From contig CANJKZ010000820.1 in NCBI GenBank assembly GCA_947471745.1, positions 3,873,001 to 3,937,000 of the forward strand: DNA of 64,000 nt. The letters run 5' to 3'. The position numbers were made by a program, and so were the translations under genes. The notes below the pieces were generated by a model. That model was not told the DNA's origin, searched no databases, and worked only from the letters and a program-made list of their open reading frames with translations. Every line of letters begins with the position of its first letter. Position 1 is the stretch's first letter. This document shows, piece after piece, positions 22,635-44,700 of this stretch. Origin of the DNA: Closterium sp. Naga37s-1. Its lineage: Eukaryota > Streptophyta > Zygnematophyceae > Desmidiales > Closteriaceae.

Positions 22635-22761
22635 TGTCAAATATAATTCTATGCTTGTAGGCTATAGTGAGTAGCACAATAGGGAGTACAGTTGTTAGGG
22701 TTGCATATTTGTACTTCCACACTGTCTAGTCTCACCATTCCGTTGTTCGCTAACTTTGAGA
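22635..22761 (+). repeat. 3' LTR of element D (127 bp)
   Basis: Second copy of 16784-16910; only a few substitutions are seen (for example tgtaattc/tataattc and ctacag/ctatag). Confidence 0.93.
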
Positions 22762-22766
22762 CTCTT

Positions 22767-23380
22767 CCACGCATCCTTCCAAGCACTCACTCATGCACTC
22801 AAGCACGCAGCCATGCACTCACCCTCGCACATAGCCACGCACTCACTCTTGCACTCAGTCACTCACTCACCTTTGCACTTAGCCACGCACTTACACTCGC
22901 ACTCTGACACGCAGTCACTCGCGCACTCATCCTCGCACTCACTCACGCACTCGCTGACTGAAATGGTAAGTGAGAGGATGAGTGTGTGAGTGAGTGAGAG
23001 GGTGGGTGCGATAGAGGCTGCGTGAGCAAGTGCGTGGGTGTCAGGGTGTGCGCATGGCTTAGTGCGTGAGCGAGTGCATAGGTGAGTAAGAAGGTGAGCG
23101 TTTGAGTGAATGCGAGGGTGAGTGCTTGGATGAATGCGAGCATGAGTGTGGTTATGAGTGCGTGGATGAGTGTGTGGTTTAATGTGAAGGTGAGAAATTG
23201 GCCGAGAGAAGTGTGTGGCAGCCTGCAAAGGTGAGTTAGAGGGTGAGTGTGTGGGTGCGTGAGTGAGTGCAACGGTGGGTTCGAGGGAGAGTGCGATAGT
23301 GATTATTGCGCGAGTGTGGAAGTGAGTGCGTGACTGAGTGTGGTGTGCGAATGTGTGAGTGAACGTGTGGGTAAATGCGA
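22767..23380. repeat. satellite, right block, with strand switch (inverted repeat)
   Basis: From 22767 to about 22965 the CACTCAC-type satellite continues in the same orientation as 15940-16783. After a short centre (GACTGAAATGG, about 22960-22970) the same units appear as reverse complement (GAGTGAGTGTGTG...) to about 23380. The two arms form a large imperfect palindrome. Confidence 0.85.
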
Positions 23381-24475
23381 GGAGAGGAGTAGAATTCGAG
23401 CCTCGAGAATTCCGTGACGTGTGGACAACATCGATAAATAGCATGTGATAATATTTCTTGCACTGTTTGGTGTACACACTGGACAAACAAACTCTACTGA
23501 AACGAAATGCATAGATTGGGTGAACAGGGTTCATGGAAGTAAAGATTCTATTGTACAAAGAGAGCATAAAATACTCAGGCGAGTAGTGATGATAGGTAGC
23601 CATTCACAAGCCTGCGGCCGTACCACCAGCTTCAAACTGCTGAGGCTACTCAATAATGGATATTCTTCGTGTGGCTGTGCAAGCAGCTCCAGCATGGGCT
23701 GTACTGAGCATTGCAGCCCAGCACCGCTCCGCTGTGCCTTGCTTATGCGTTGCCAATGAGCACTGCTCAATCAATGCACTCCCTGCACCCCACCCCTGTA
23801 CAAGTTGATCCTGCAATGCCTGCTGTAGTCACAAGGGAAGGGATCGCAGGCACATGGATGGTGTGAGGAACGCCTGATGAGTCAACTCACGCATAAGCAA
23901 GCGACAAGCACTTGTGGGCTCAACACATGCTTGACTCAGTGTGGTGTGGAGGTACACCCTACCAACCACGGCAATCGCAGGCAACCGAGAACTATCAGAA
24001 CTCTTCATGCCATACTGACAGTCGCACCCCTCTCATCCACCCCCGCACACCACACCCAGCACCCCTCCCATCCCACCCTGGAACACGAATCCACAATCAG
24101 CCCTGCCAAGACTTGCCGCACCCGACTCTCCACAGCCCCCCTGCACCTCACATGTCCCACGCACCTCCCCCCGCGCATACTCATGCACATGTGACTGACC
24201 TCAGAGGCCTAACTGCGCGCGCCTGAGAAGCAGCGGTGGTGGCATGCCATGGGAAACTCGCTGCAGCCCCCCTGGGGAATTGTATGCTGAAGCTGTTTTT
24301 TTAATAATTCTCAAAAATCAAACTCGCTTCAGTCCCCCTGGGGTCCCACATGTCAACCCCCACCCCTCTCCCCTCCCCCCCCCCCTCTCCCCCTTCCCCC
24401 CTTCGTCCACCCCTCTCTGCAGGTGACTGACCTGAGGGCGTCACTCCGCGCCCCTGAGAGGCAGCGTCGGTGGTG
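23381..24475. other. intergenic, no gene recognised
   Basis: No reading frame here has a recognisable motif or codon-like conservation. The only structure seen is a C-rich tract (about 24350-24420) and a roughly 60-bp sequence at 24190-24250 (GTGACTGACCTCAGAGGC...) that is repeated at 24423-24485. The second copy overlaps the 3' end of the ISCA1 gene, so the first looks like a partial copy of that gene end. Confidence 0.6.
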
Positions 24476-25551
24476 TCACGTCATGAAGGACTCGCCGCAC
24501 CCGCACTCCCCTTTAGAGTTGGGGTTCACAAACACAAACTCCGACCTGCATGGCCACCCGCCCACCTCGTGCATTTCAGTCCGCAATGGTCGGTACAAGG
24601 TAAGGAAAGCGCTCGGGGCAACGAGTAAATGAATGATCTCGGAAATCACAGCAGCAGGTGGAAGCTAAGGGAGGGCGTGGGGCAGCAGGGGAGAAATGTG
24701 ACGAACGATGACGAGAGCTGCACGCGAACAAGCGAGGTGGGATGGGAAGGGGAAGCGGAGGGAAGGGAGAAAAGAAACGTGGGGACGGGAGGCGGGGGAG
24801 GGTGGGGAAGGGGAGAAGAGGAGGAGACGAAAGAGGAGGCAGAGGAATTCGGAGGGGGGAGAGAGAAGGGAGGGGTGCGTAAGGGGGAAGAGACGGGTGC
24901 AAGCAGCGGCATGGGCTGGGGCTGGCTGTAACGGACTTGAGGCGGTCTTGCACAAAATCAACGGTGGTGCCGATGACAGCCATGAGCGCCTTGGGCTCCA
25001 CCACCACTCGCACGCCCTTCTCCTCCACCACCTCGTCGAACCTCCCCGGCTCGTCTGCTCACCGCCGCGCAGACACACACGGCAACGGGCAGAAAGCGAG
25101 TGAAGCCGACCATGGGAGACGGAGAATGGGAGATTGAGGCATGACGAGCGGACTGGCCTCTGAAACGGAATGGCGATCTGGTGTGTGCTTTTAAGCGTCA
25201 TCAGAGGCACGAACGGAACGACGTACAGAGAGGAGCATACGAGCGTCTTCAATTGCTCTACTAAGCTAAAGGCACGACACCGCAAGTGAACCCTAACGCG
25301 CTTCCCCTAAATCCGACAATAAGCCATGTCCTTGAGTGCGCGAACGCGCGGCGCGTACCGGCGTAGGAGAGGGTGTAGCTCATGCCGCTGCAGCCGCGCG
25401 ACTTGACGCCCAGCTTGAGGTACTCCTTGTTGCGCCTCGTCAGCAGCTCGCGAATCCGATCGGCCGCCGCGTCCGTGAGCTGAATCACCTGCCGCCGCGG
25501 TGCGCGCGGTCGAATCGCTGCCTTGGCGGCGGCAGCGAGCGCCGCGGTCAT
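24476..25551 (-). CDS. ISCA1: A-type iron-sulfur cluster assembly protein, ISCA1-like (3 exons)
   Basis: Exons on the minus strand: 25551-25359, 25054-24937 and 24545-24476. GT-AG introns and matching phases (1, then 2) give a 126-residue protein, the usual length of the family. The start is Met 25551, followed by an Ala/Arg-rich leader (AALAAAAKAAIRPRAPRR) that fits a mitochondrial presequence. The A-type core begins VIQLTDAAADRIRELL. The three cluster-binding cysteines are present: RGCSGMSYTL in exon 1 and ECGCGESFMT at the end. The middle, VEEKGVRVVVEPKALM and DFVQDRLKSEFVFVNP, is typical of ISCA1/IscA. The protein acts late in mitochondrial Fe-S assembly, handing [4Fe-4S] clusters to targets together with ISCA2 and IBA57. 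No lesion is seen. A plastid CpISCA is a less likely alternative. Confidence 0.93.
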
Positions 25552-26754
25552 GACACGAGGACGACTGCGCTGTGGTGAGCGAAGCTTGGTTGCGTGACTC
25601 TCACGGAAAAGCGTGCTAGTCTAACGGGTAACAGCTTATCGCTAAGGGCGTCGGATATGTAGAACGGCTCCACAATCGACCCACGCGAGCTTTACAAAAT
25701 CGATGTCCGTGGTTGGGATTCTAACTTTAGGAGGCACTCGAGGCCTGGTGTTCACTTGGTCAGCTCAGCAGTCAGGAAGGCAGGAGAATCGAGAGAGCAA
25801 GCTAGTCAGGATTCATGCACCGTTCTTCGAGACTACCATGAAAAGGAACTTGGCATGGCACGATCAGGGCGGGACGATTTGTTTAGGACGCGTTACAGGT
25901 GCACGTTCGATCGTGCTGCGTGATAAGGTCTATTGAACTGGTAACCGGCATGACGTCAGCCGGCAAAACCATTTTTAATTTCCAGTAGCATTTGCGGTAC
26001 GGACTTTTTAAGGTTACCACTTTCGTAGCATCTCCTTGCCTTGCCCACATTACCTTGCGATGTCGCACACGTAACGTAACAAAGTGGATCCTCCCCTTCA
26101 ACAGTAAAAAAACACTATGGAACGGCGTTGAACAGAGAAGGGACTGTTTTTGGGGAATCCAGGGTATGTACTTTGTATTCATGGGCGGAGAACCAGGGTC
26201 AATGGTGCGCCGCGGGCAATTCTCGCACCACCACTTTTGATATCGCACGTCGTAGCAAAGTTTGTTGCGAGTATTCGGGAATTTCCAAACCGAGCCGTTG
26301 CTCAAGCCACCTACCTTCGGAGGCTCATGTTCCCTAAACGACTTTCCCGTGTCCATGAACCACGTTCCAGTACCTTGGATAGGCCCTGGTCGAAACCAAA
26401 CCTCTCCTTCCTCCCCTCATAATGGTAATGGCTTTATGTTATCATTCTTAGGACTGCGTAGTACGTGGTATTATGTGCTAGAGGTAGCTCTTTCGATACA
26501 GTGCACGAGTAAGGAAAAATCAAGTGCTTCTGGCGGATGCACGGGCCGTAACACCTGCCTTGTGCTTGGCGTTTACAACGCATTTTTAAAAGCTTACTAA
26601 GCTGGTCATCGCATGTCGACCCACAATGCAGCGCTTCCGCTGACCGTTAACCCTGACAATCGATAGTCTCGACAACGCCTGTTACCGCAATAGCTGTTAT
26701 TTATTACTAGCCCTATTTTTTACAGTAGTTGTGACAATCAATAGCTTCAACAGG
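25552..26754. other. intergenic, no gene recognised
   Basis: This region lies between the ISCA1 start and the next possible minus-strand frame. A 157-codon minus frame (26356-25883) and several plus frames are open but show no family motif and no repeats. The ISCA1 promoter must lie at its left end, but no clear TATA box or other element stands out. Confidence 0.5.
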
Positions 26755-27136
26755 TCAATCTAATATCTCCAGGAACTGTTTCACGCTTAGCACATCGCCT
26801 GCAGTTAGAAAGGCCCGCCGTCGTTCTTCCCGCGGAACAACCGCCATCGTCGCTACCTCGTCCTCCTCGCTAGTACTACCCTCCTCGTTAGTGCCACCCT
26901 CCTCGTTGATACTAACATCCGTGCTCGCCCGACAAAGCCAAACAGCCGCACGGGTCTCTGGAGAGGTGACAAGCGGGTCTGACAATAACGCGATCAAGCA
27001 ATGTCACGAGAAGGTATTCGCCGATAGACGCTGAGCGCAAGGAGGCGAGCGATGATGTCAAAGCTGATCCGTGCGAACCCATTTCTGACACGCATAAAAA
27101 GTCCTCTCTTGCCGCAACGCCGCCCTTCGAAATCAC
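26755..27136 (-). CDS. possible small hypothetical gene (unconfirmed)
   Basis: Two overlapping minus frames could be exons of one gene. The frame 27136-26912 starts MISKGGVAAREDFLCV and runs to a stop; frame 26997-26755 reads SDPLVTSPETRAAVWLCRAS, an acidic NEEGGTNEEGSTSEEDE stretch and ends GDVLSVKQFLEILD before a stop. A GTCAG acceptor-like site lies between (about 26982). I recognise no family. It could equally be non-coding; the second frame looks more protein-like than its surroundings because of its mixed composition in a repeat-rich area. Confidence 0.25.
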
Positions 27137-27719
27137 TATTGAGAATTCTCATTAATAATTTCTCACACACTGATTCCTGAGGCGCCTAAAGAGCTCATTC
27201 TCCCCTCAATGCCGCCCTCCGCGAAACCATCGCCCGCTGTGGTTGAACTGCTGCTATCGCATGCTGGGCCCCTGACATCTCCCGCTGTGCTTTGTAGTGC
27301 CATCGCGTGCTCGGCCGCTCGTCGCGCCACCAGCACGCCCACCCGCGCCATAGCGTCCGCCCGCACATTTCTCCCCCTCATCATTTCCACCCCCTCATCC
27401 CCCACTTCCCCTCCCATAAACTGACCAACCCCAAACCCCGTCCGCTTCCCCCCCTCTCTCTCCCCTCATCCCCTCCTCTCCTTCTTTCCGTTTCCCATGT
27501 CCGCCTATCCGCGCCCGTGCGTGCAGGGTGGCGGAATCGAGAGAGCACGATGGGCGGGGCGGCAGTGCGGTACGACTTTGAAACCCATGCAGACTCCCTC
27601 CCCTTGTCTCCCCCGCCCACCCCCCTCTCTCTCCCGCCCACCCCCCTCTCGTTCCCGCCACTCTCCCCCTTTCCCCCGTCACCTCCCCTCCCGTCCCCTT
27701 CCCCCTCTTCCCTCTGCAG

Positions 27720-38020
<10,301 letters not shown>

Positions 38021-38716
38021 GTATTGTTAGACTTTGCCGCTCAACCATCTAACAAAGGCAGAGGTAATGTGGGAGTGTCCGCGCCTTTGGCGGCGAAATT
38101 GCTGAGGTCCTTTGAGAGCGGTTATTTTTTGGGGAGATGCGATGCAGCCGATTGCAATCGATCTGGCAAGTTTGGTTTTTCTTTCTCCATTTCATAAATC
38201 ATCATAATTTATTACTAATTTCTGAAAAAAGAAGCAAGAACAAAAACGACAAAAACAAAATAAGAAAAGAAGATTTGAAGAGGTAATTTATTATTTCTTG
38301 CCAATCTCTGTAAATGATTTGATGCTCTTCGTTCATTGTATGGCTTGCTTCGAAAGTGCAATCTTAGGTTGCTCACTCAAATGCACTCGGTAACAGCAGC
38401 CAACTAAGGATCTAAATTGAATATCGCCACCCAGGTTGAGTTACATTTGACATTCACCCAAACACCTAGAAATTACCATCACCCACGCACTACAGCGTTT
38501 CTGTTCGTTTTGATTTGAGTCCAGTTGAGACGCAATGCAGCACCTGCTTCTGTGGACACCTCCTGGGCGCCTTCCCCCATCCTAGTTCAGTCTGATTCAA
38601 TTCACTCTGATCAGCAGCAGGGAATGAGTGAGAGCCGCAGAATTCAATTAAAGTGAAGCCTTAGATTCGTATCAAGATTCGTACGGCGATCGGCCAACAG
38701 GCTCTCGTGACTCGTC
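38021..38716 (+). other. CDPK 3' flank and pullulanase 5' flank
   Basis: This is 696 bp between the CDPK stop and the pullulanase start, AT-richer than the genes (about 38160-38330 especially), as expected for a 3' UTR and promoter. No open frame with a recognisable motif, no clear polyadenylation hexamer and no clear TATA box were found. Confidence 0.5.
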
Positions 38717-41700
38717 ATGGCCTTCGCGCTGTGCTCTCGCCCCTTCGCCCCCTCCGTCGCCGCGACCGCCGTCTCCTCGCGCTCTGGCGGATCGCACCCA
38801 GGTCGAGAAGGGCAGCGCGCCATGCTCCCCGCGTGCGCCACCTCCGGCCTTCCGCGCGCGCGCGCCTTGCTTAGTCCACGCTCTGCGTCCGCCAGTCGGC
38901 GCGCTTCCCTGCTTACTCCGCGCTGTTCCGCGGGGGACGGAATTGGGGCGGAAACAGAGGGGGGAGGGGCGAAGGCAGGAGCAGGTGTCGGGCACGCAGG
39001 GGGGGAAATCATTCTGCGCGTCGTGTATCATAGGTGCGAAGGGGGACAACGGTGGGATGGGATGGGGAGGGAGCGGGAAAGGGTAAAGAAAGTGCTCGCA
39101 GGAGGGGGGGAAAGGGGTGAGGAATGTCCAGTATGCCAGGCGCTGTGTAATCATCTGCTATAGCTGTGCATGCCTGCAGACTATGACGACACGCACACGC
39201 CATGCCACGTGGCACGTGCCCACCCACCTGTCGCCAAACACCCCCCACTCTCTCTATGTCTCCACCGCACATGCCAGTGCTGCCAGGAAGTCGCATCTCC
39301 TGTCCTGCTGTTGTGCACACAGATGCCACGCAATGCCAGGCAATGCCATGACCGTGCCGGTCATCTCGTTCGAGTCAAATCAAGAGGCAGCTCGTTGTGT
39401 GTGCTGGGCTGCTGCTGCACGCCCACATTCCGTTCCATGATCCTGGCCGTCCGTGCCCTGAGATGGGTCGTGTAGGTCGTGCTCGTGCCATGCCATGGCG
39501 TGTGGACAGGTGCAGGGCCACATGGCATACCCTGGGAGTGGACCACTGCGGAGGCAGCTCCATCCTTGGTTCATACCCGTGCTATGGCTGGTGTGACGCG
39601 AAGCATAGAATGCAAATCAGTGTACGCATGCCGAATCAGTGTGGCTGGCATGGCATGCAAATGAATGCTTTCAGGGCCTCATGCACGCTTCCTCCCGTGT
39701 CACCATGCGCCGCCGTGTGTGCCGGCACTGGCAGGGGCGACGGTGACTACACGGGGTGGGGGCTGCACGTGTGTGGGGCGATGTGGAGACCGAGACCCAC
39801 TGCCTGCCAGCACCTCTTGCCCTCCTCGCTTGCCACTGCCACTCGTGGTGTTGCTGGTGCTCATGCATCTTCCCATGCTGCCATGCGCTGCTCCATGTGC
39901 CGGCACTGGCAGGGGCGATGGCGACTACAACGGATGGGGGCTGCACGTGTGGGGCGACGTGGAGACAGAGACCGACTGGCAGCACCCTCTGCACTCCTCG
40001 CCTGCTGCTGCCACTGGCGGTGTTGTTGCTGCGGGTGGTGGCGGGATGAAGTGGGTGGAGTGGCGCGTGCAGCTGCAGCCACAGGCGCGGACAGTGAACG
40101 TGCTGCCACACCGAGGGGACTGGAAGGTGTGTGCCTCACCGCATTGCACTGCGCTGCACTGCGCTGCTCTGTCTCTCGCCTCCCTGGCTCCCATGCTACA
40201 TACCTGCTCCTCTCACGGCCCATGCCCTGTCTCTCTCCTTCTGCATGCCTCATGTGTCACGCTCCAAGCACCACATCCCTTTCCCCTCACACCTGTGAGT
40301 TGTGCATCACTCGTTACCATCTCATCTCAGTAACCCTACCCTGCATGCCATGACAAGGACAGTCCCCGGTGTTCCCAAACCCGTCGTCCCTTCACTGCCG
40401 CACACATCTCTTCTTGCTCTTCCATTCCTCAACCCCATTTTCTCACTCACGTTCATTCTCTTCTTCTCTCCCGCTCTGCCGCCCTTCCTCCCTCATCCTC
40501 CCCCCCCCCCCCCCGCCAGGACTGCACGTGGACCATAGACATGGCCGCGCTGCCCACCGCCATAGACATGGCCGCGCTGCCCACCGCCATAGACATGGCC
40601 GCGCTGCCCACCGCCATAGACATGGCCGCGCTGCCCACCGCCATAGACATGGCCGCGCTGCCCACCGCCATAGACATGGCCGCGCTGCCCACCGCCATAG
40701 ACATGGCCGCGCTGCCCACCGCCATAGACATGGCCGCGCTGCCCACCGCCATAGACATGGCCGCGCTGCCCACCGCCATAGACATGGCCGCGCTGCCCAC
40801 CGCCATAGACATGGCCGCGCTGCCCACCGCCATAGACATGGCCGCGCTGCCCACCGCCATAGACATGGCCGCGCTGCCCACCGCCATAGACATGGCCGCG
40901 CTGCCCACCGCCATAGACATGGCCGCGCTGCCCACCGCCATAGACATGGCCGCGCTGCCCACCGCCATAGACATGGCCGCGCTGCCCACCGCCATAGACA
41001 TGGCCGCGCTGCCCACCGCCATAGACATGGCCGCGCTGCCCACCGCCATAGACATGGCCGCGCTGCCCACCGCCATAGACATGGCCGCGCTGCCCACCGC
41101 CATAGACATGGCCGCGCTGCCCACCGCCATAGACATGGCCGCGCTGCCCGCACCGCCATCCTCCACCAGCACCCACCGCGGCCCCACAGTGTGGCTCATC
41201 TCTGACTGCCAGCGCGCCTTCCTGCACGCCCCCAACCTCGACCGCCTCCCCAAGGTACCTCCACCCGCCTCTCTCCTGCCCCCACCGGCGTCTCTCCCAC
41301 CCACCCCAACCTGTCCCTCGCCTCAGGTGTTTCGTGGGTGGATTTGTGCGGCACACACTGCTCCCTTCTCATGCTGCTCCTGCCGTGCCGGTGTCTTTTC
41401 ATCCTTGCTTACTTCACTCATGCTGTAGTTGCCGCCCTAACTTCTGCCCGCCTGGCCAAGCAAGCAGCCTCGCACACTCGCCTGCCAAGGCGTGCCATGC
41501 TCACCCACACATTCCCTGCCTGCGCCTCTGTGCCTTGCATTCCCCGTGTGGTGCGCCATGCTGGGTTGAGCGTGTGCCTTGTGTGGTGTGGTGTGCGGTG
41601 CGGTGCGGCATCAATGTGTGTACGAGCAGGGCAGTTTGGATCTATTCAAGGCGCACTGGGTGTCGGCAGACGAGATTGCAGTGGACTGGGACTATAACGA

Positions 41701-44700
41701 GAGTGACTATGGCGAGCAGATTCTCTTCGCCCTGCATGCCAGCGAATCCGCCTCACTCGCCCTCACAGAGGACGGCGTGCAAGGTGCCGTGCCGTCATCT
41801 AGCATCAATCGCTTTACCATCATATATCAACACATTACCATCATCTGCCATCGTGCTACCAGCATGTATCATCGCTTTGTGATGAACTCATCACCGTTCC
41901 ACCGTCACCTCCCTGCCACCAATCCTCTCTCCCTCCCTTCATCATGCCTGCCTGCATGCCTCCACGCCTGCATGCCTGCGTGCCTGCGTGCCGGCCGGCC
42001 GGCCATCACCAATGACACACCAGGAGCGGACTCCGTCATTCCCCTCACGCTGGACGCTGCCGGCCTCTCACCTGCTGTAAGCCTCTCACCTGCTGTAAGC
42101 ATCGCACTCCCCCCGTATGGCGGGATGGCGCATGGCATGGTGCAATTATGGCATGGTGCGATTATGGCATGGTGCAATTATGGCATGGTGCGATTATGGC
42201 ATGGTGCAATTATGGCATGGTGCAATTATGGAATGGTGCGATTATGGCATGGTGTGATTATGGCGTGGTGCAATTATGGCATGGTGCAATTATGGCATGG
42301 TGCAATTATGGCATGGTGTGATTATGGCATGGTGCAATTATGGCATGGTGCAATTATGGCATGGTGCAATTATGGCATGGTGCAATTATGGCATGGTGCA
42401 ATTATGGCATGGGGCAATCAGCGCATGGCATGGTGCATTCAGGCACGCCATGGCGCAGTGGTGCATGGTGTAACGACCCGTGACCCATGACCCATGACCC
42501 GTGACAAGTTCTATTCAGATTTTTAAGCATCTCGTGCAACTTCTTACCACCCCACTCTTTTCAACACTGTCTCCCTTCATCTCCACTCCTCACACACCCT
42601 GGCACTATCAATCTCTCAGCCCTCCCTCTTCCGCCTCTTACCCAACCCCACCCCTCCCTCCCTCCCCGCTCCCATGCTTCCCCCCCTGCCCCATGCAGGT
42701 GCGCACCAAGTTCCCCCACCTATCGTCGTTCATCTGCCCGCACCTGTCCTTCAACCCCCTCCCTCACCTTCTCCCTCCTCCGCTCCCCCTCCCCGCTTCC
42801 CCTTCCCCATCCCCATGCAGGTGCGCACCAAGTTCCCCCACCTAGCGTCCTTCACCTGCCTACGCCTCCCCACCCCCCCCCTCCCCCACCTGCACCGCCT
42901 GCTTGCCTCACAGACCGCCCTCGCCTGCTCCTCTGGTGGGTGTCTGTGGGGAGGGGCGAGGGGCTAGGGGTGGAGAGGTGATGGTTGATGTATGGGGTGG
43001 ATGGATGGGGGGAGAGAGGAGGAAGGGTGGCACGGGGCTGTGAGGGCGGACGGGGGAGAGGAAGGGTCCCTGCATGAAAGCAGGCTGTTGGGCTGAGCAA
43101 GGGGGGGCATGTTTGAAGGGGCAGTTGCTTCAACGTGGGTTGCAAGGAGAGCATGCATCGGTCGCCTGGGAAGTCTGCTGTTCATGGCTCTCACCATACT
43201 TGATCGCCTGCCCTGCTGTATTGCTTGCATGCCCCCCCTGTGCGTGCATCGCATTGCTTCATCCCTCTGCACCACTCTCTCCCTACAGTGCACCCATATC
43301 AGCACGCATACTCATGCCTCATCACTGCAGCAGCAGCTGGCAGGAGCACAAGATGTGCTGCCGCAGTGCCGTTGCCAGGAGTGATACTGCTCTGTGCTCG
43401 CTCATCCCTCTCCTTGCATTGCAACCTCTCAATCACTTGCCCCTCCCACCCTCTACCAGCGTCCAGCACACCCATCAACGCCACATGCCTGCACGCTGCA
43501 GGTGGCAGGCAGGCGCGGCGCACTGTCATGTTTGCTCGCCGATGGCAGGCGAGGCGCACTCCAATGCTTGCTGCACTCGTCTCATCGTCCCTCTCTGCTC
43601 TCTACCCTTCTCTCTACGCCCTATTCCCCCGCACGCCTCTCCCCTCACCCCACAGCATCAGGCACGCCCCTGGACGCCACGTGTCTGCAGGTGGCAGGCG
43701 CCTTGGACGCGCTGTGTGGGTACGAGGGGCCGCTGGGAGCGCACGTGGAGAAGCAGGGGGGGGGCTGGTGGTCCAGTGGCAGTGGCACCGTGAGCATTCA
43801 CGTGTGGGCGCCCACGGCTCAGGTGCGATGATTGTTGATTCGGCTTGTGAGTCACTCAGAACGCAAGGGGGGTGGGATGAGGTGACTCTGTGGCACTGGG
43901 AGCATTTATGTGTGTGGGCATCCACGCCTTACCTGACAGACCTCGTTGTGGATGTGCCATGCACTATGTGCAAGCACATGCTGGAGTCGTTCATTCTTCA
44001 TTCGTTCTTCATTCATGGTGCTACTTTCCTTCCCCACCTAGTCACACCACTTACAAGCAGCCACAGTAACAGGAACCATGGCTAGGAACCAACCTAGAGT
44101 GGGCTGGTCAGCACAAACCACCCATGAGTCATGTAGTTCACACGTTTCTTCCCTGCTCTCCTCACCGCCTCTACCCACCCACCCCCTCTCCTCGCCTCCT
44201 CTCCTCGCCTCCTCTCCTCGCCTCCTCTCCTCACCTCCTCTCCTCAATTCCCCCACTCATTTGCTTCGCTCTCCTCCGTCTCCCTCCCTTCGCTTCGCTT
44301 GCTCTGCCACTCGTGGACCACCCACACGCATCCACCCACCACTCTGCCTATCTAGCAGCTGCCCTGCCACTGCGTCTGTTCCACCAACCCCATGCTGAGG
44401 ACGAGCTCTTCACACCGCCTTCATAAACCTCGCAGGTGGATTTTGAGAATGAAACCCCTAATACACGTCCTCACCTGCTCTCCTCTCCTGCCCGCCTCCC
44501 CTGTTAACCTTGTCACCGCTCTGCTCACAGGAGGTGACGCTGCTGCTGTTCGACCAGCCACATGCATCGCCCCCCGTGTCTCGCCAGCCCATGGAGCGGG
44601 GCAGCGAGGGGCAGTGGAGTTCACAGGGCCCCATGGCATGGCAGGGCATGTACTATCAGTATGAGATCCGGGTCTTCCATCCCGCCACCAATAGAATCGA

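Larger units (their letters stand above)
16784..22761 (+). mobile_element. Ty1/copia element D, partly deleted
   Basis: LTRs of 127 bp at 16784-16910 and 22635-22761 and a perfect 5-bp target duplication CTCTT (16779-16783 and 22762-22766) define it. The PBS TGGTATCATGAG (16911-16922) abuts the 5' LTR and the purine tract CCTATGGGGGTG abuts the 3' LTR. The long leader (16923-17898) is a run of CGCCCTCCG-type repeats. The Gag N-terminal domain and most of the integrase core are missing, and pol has frameshifts and a stop, so it is non-autonomous. It sits inside the CACTCA satellite. Confidence 0.95.

Noticed and set aside
25883..26356. 157-codon minus-strand frame
   Set aside because: No family resemblance, no supporting splice structure, and overlapping frames of similar length on the other strand.
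27550..27580. ATG at 27550 (MGGAAVRYD) as a myristoylated CDPK start
   Set aside because: It is attractive because many CDPKs begin MG, but the only nearby donor gives a phase that does not fit exon A; left unresolved.
40443..41356. Other frames through the 27-bp array ([30 protein letters not shown] repeats)
   Set aside because: The frame with IDMAALPTA is fixed by matching splice phases and family-like flanks; the rest are shadows.
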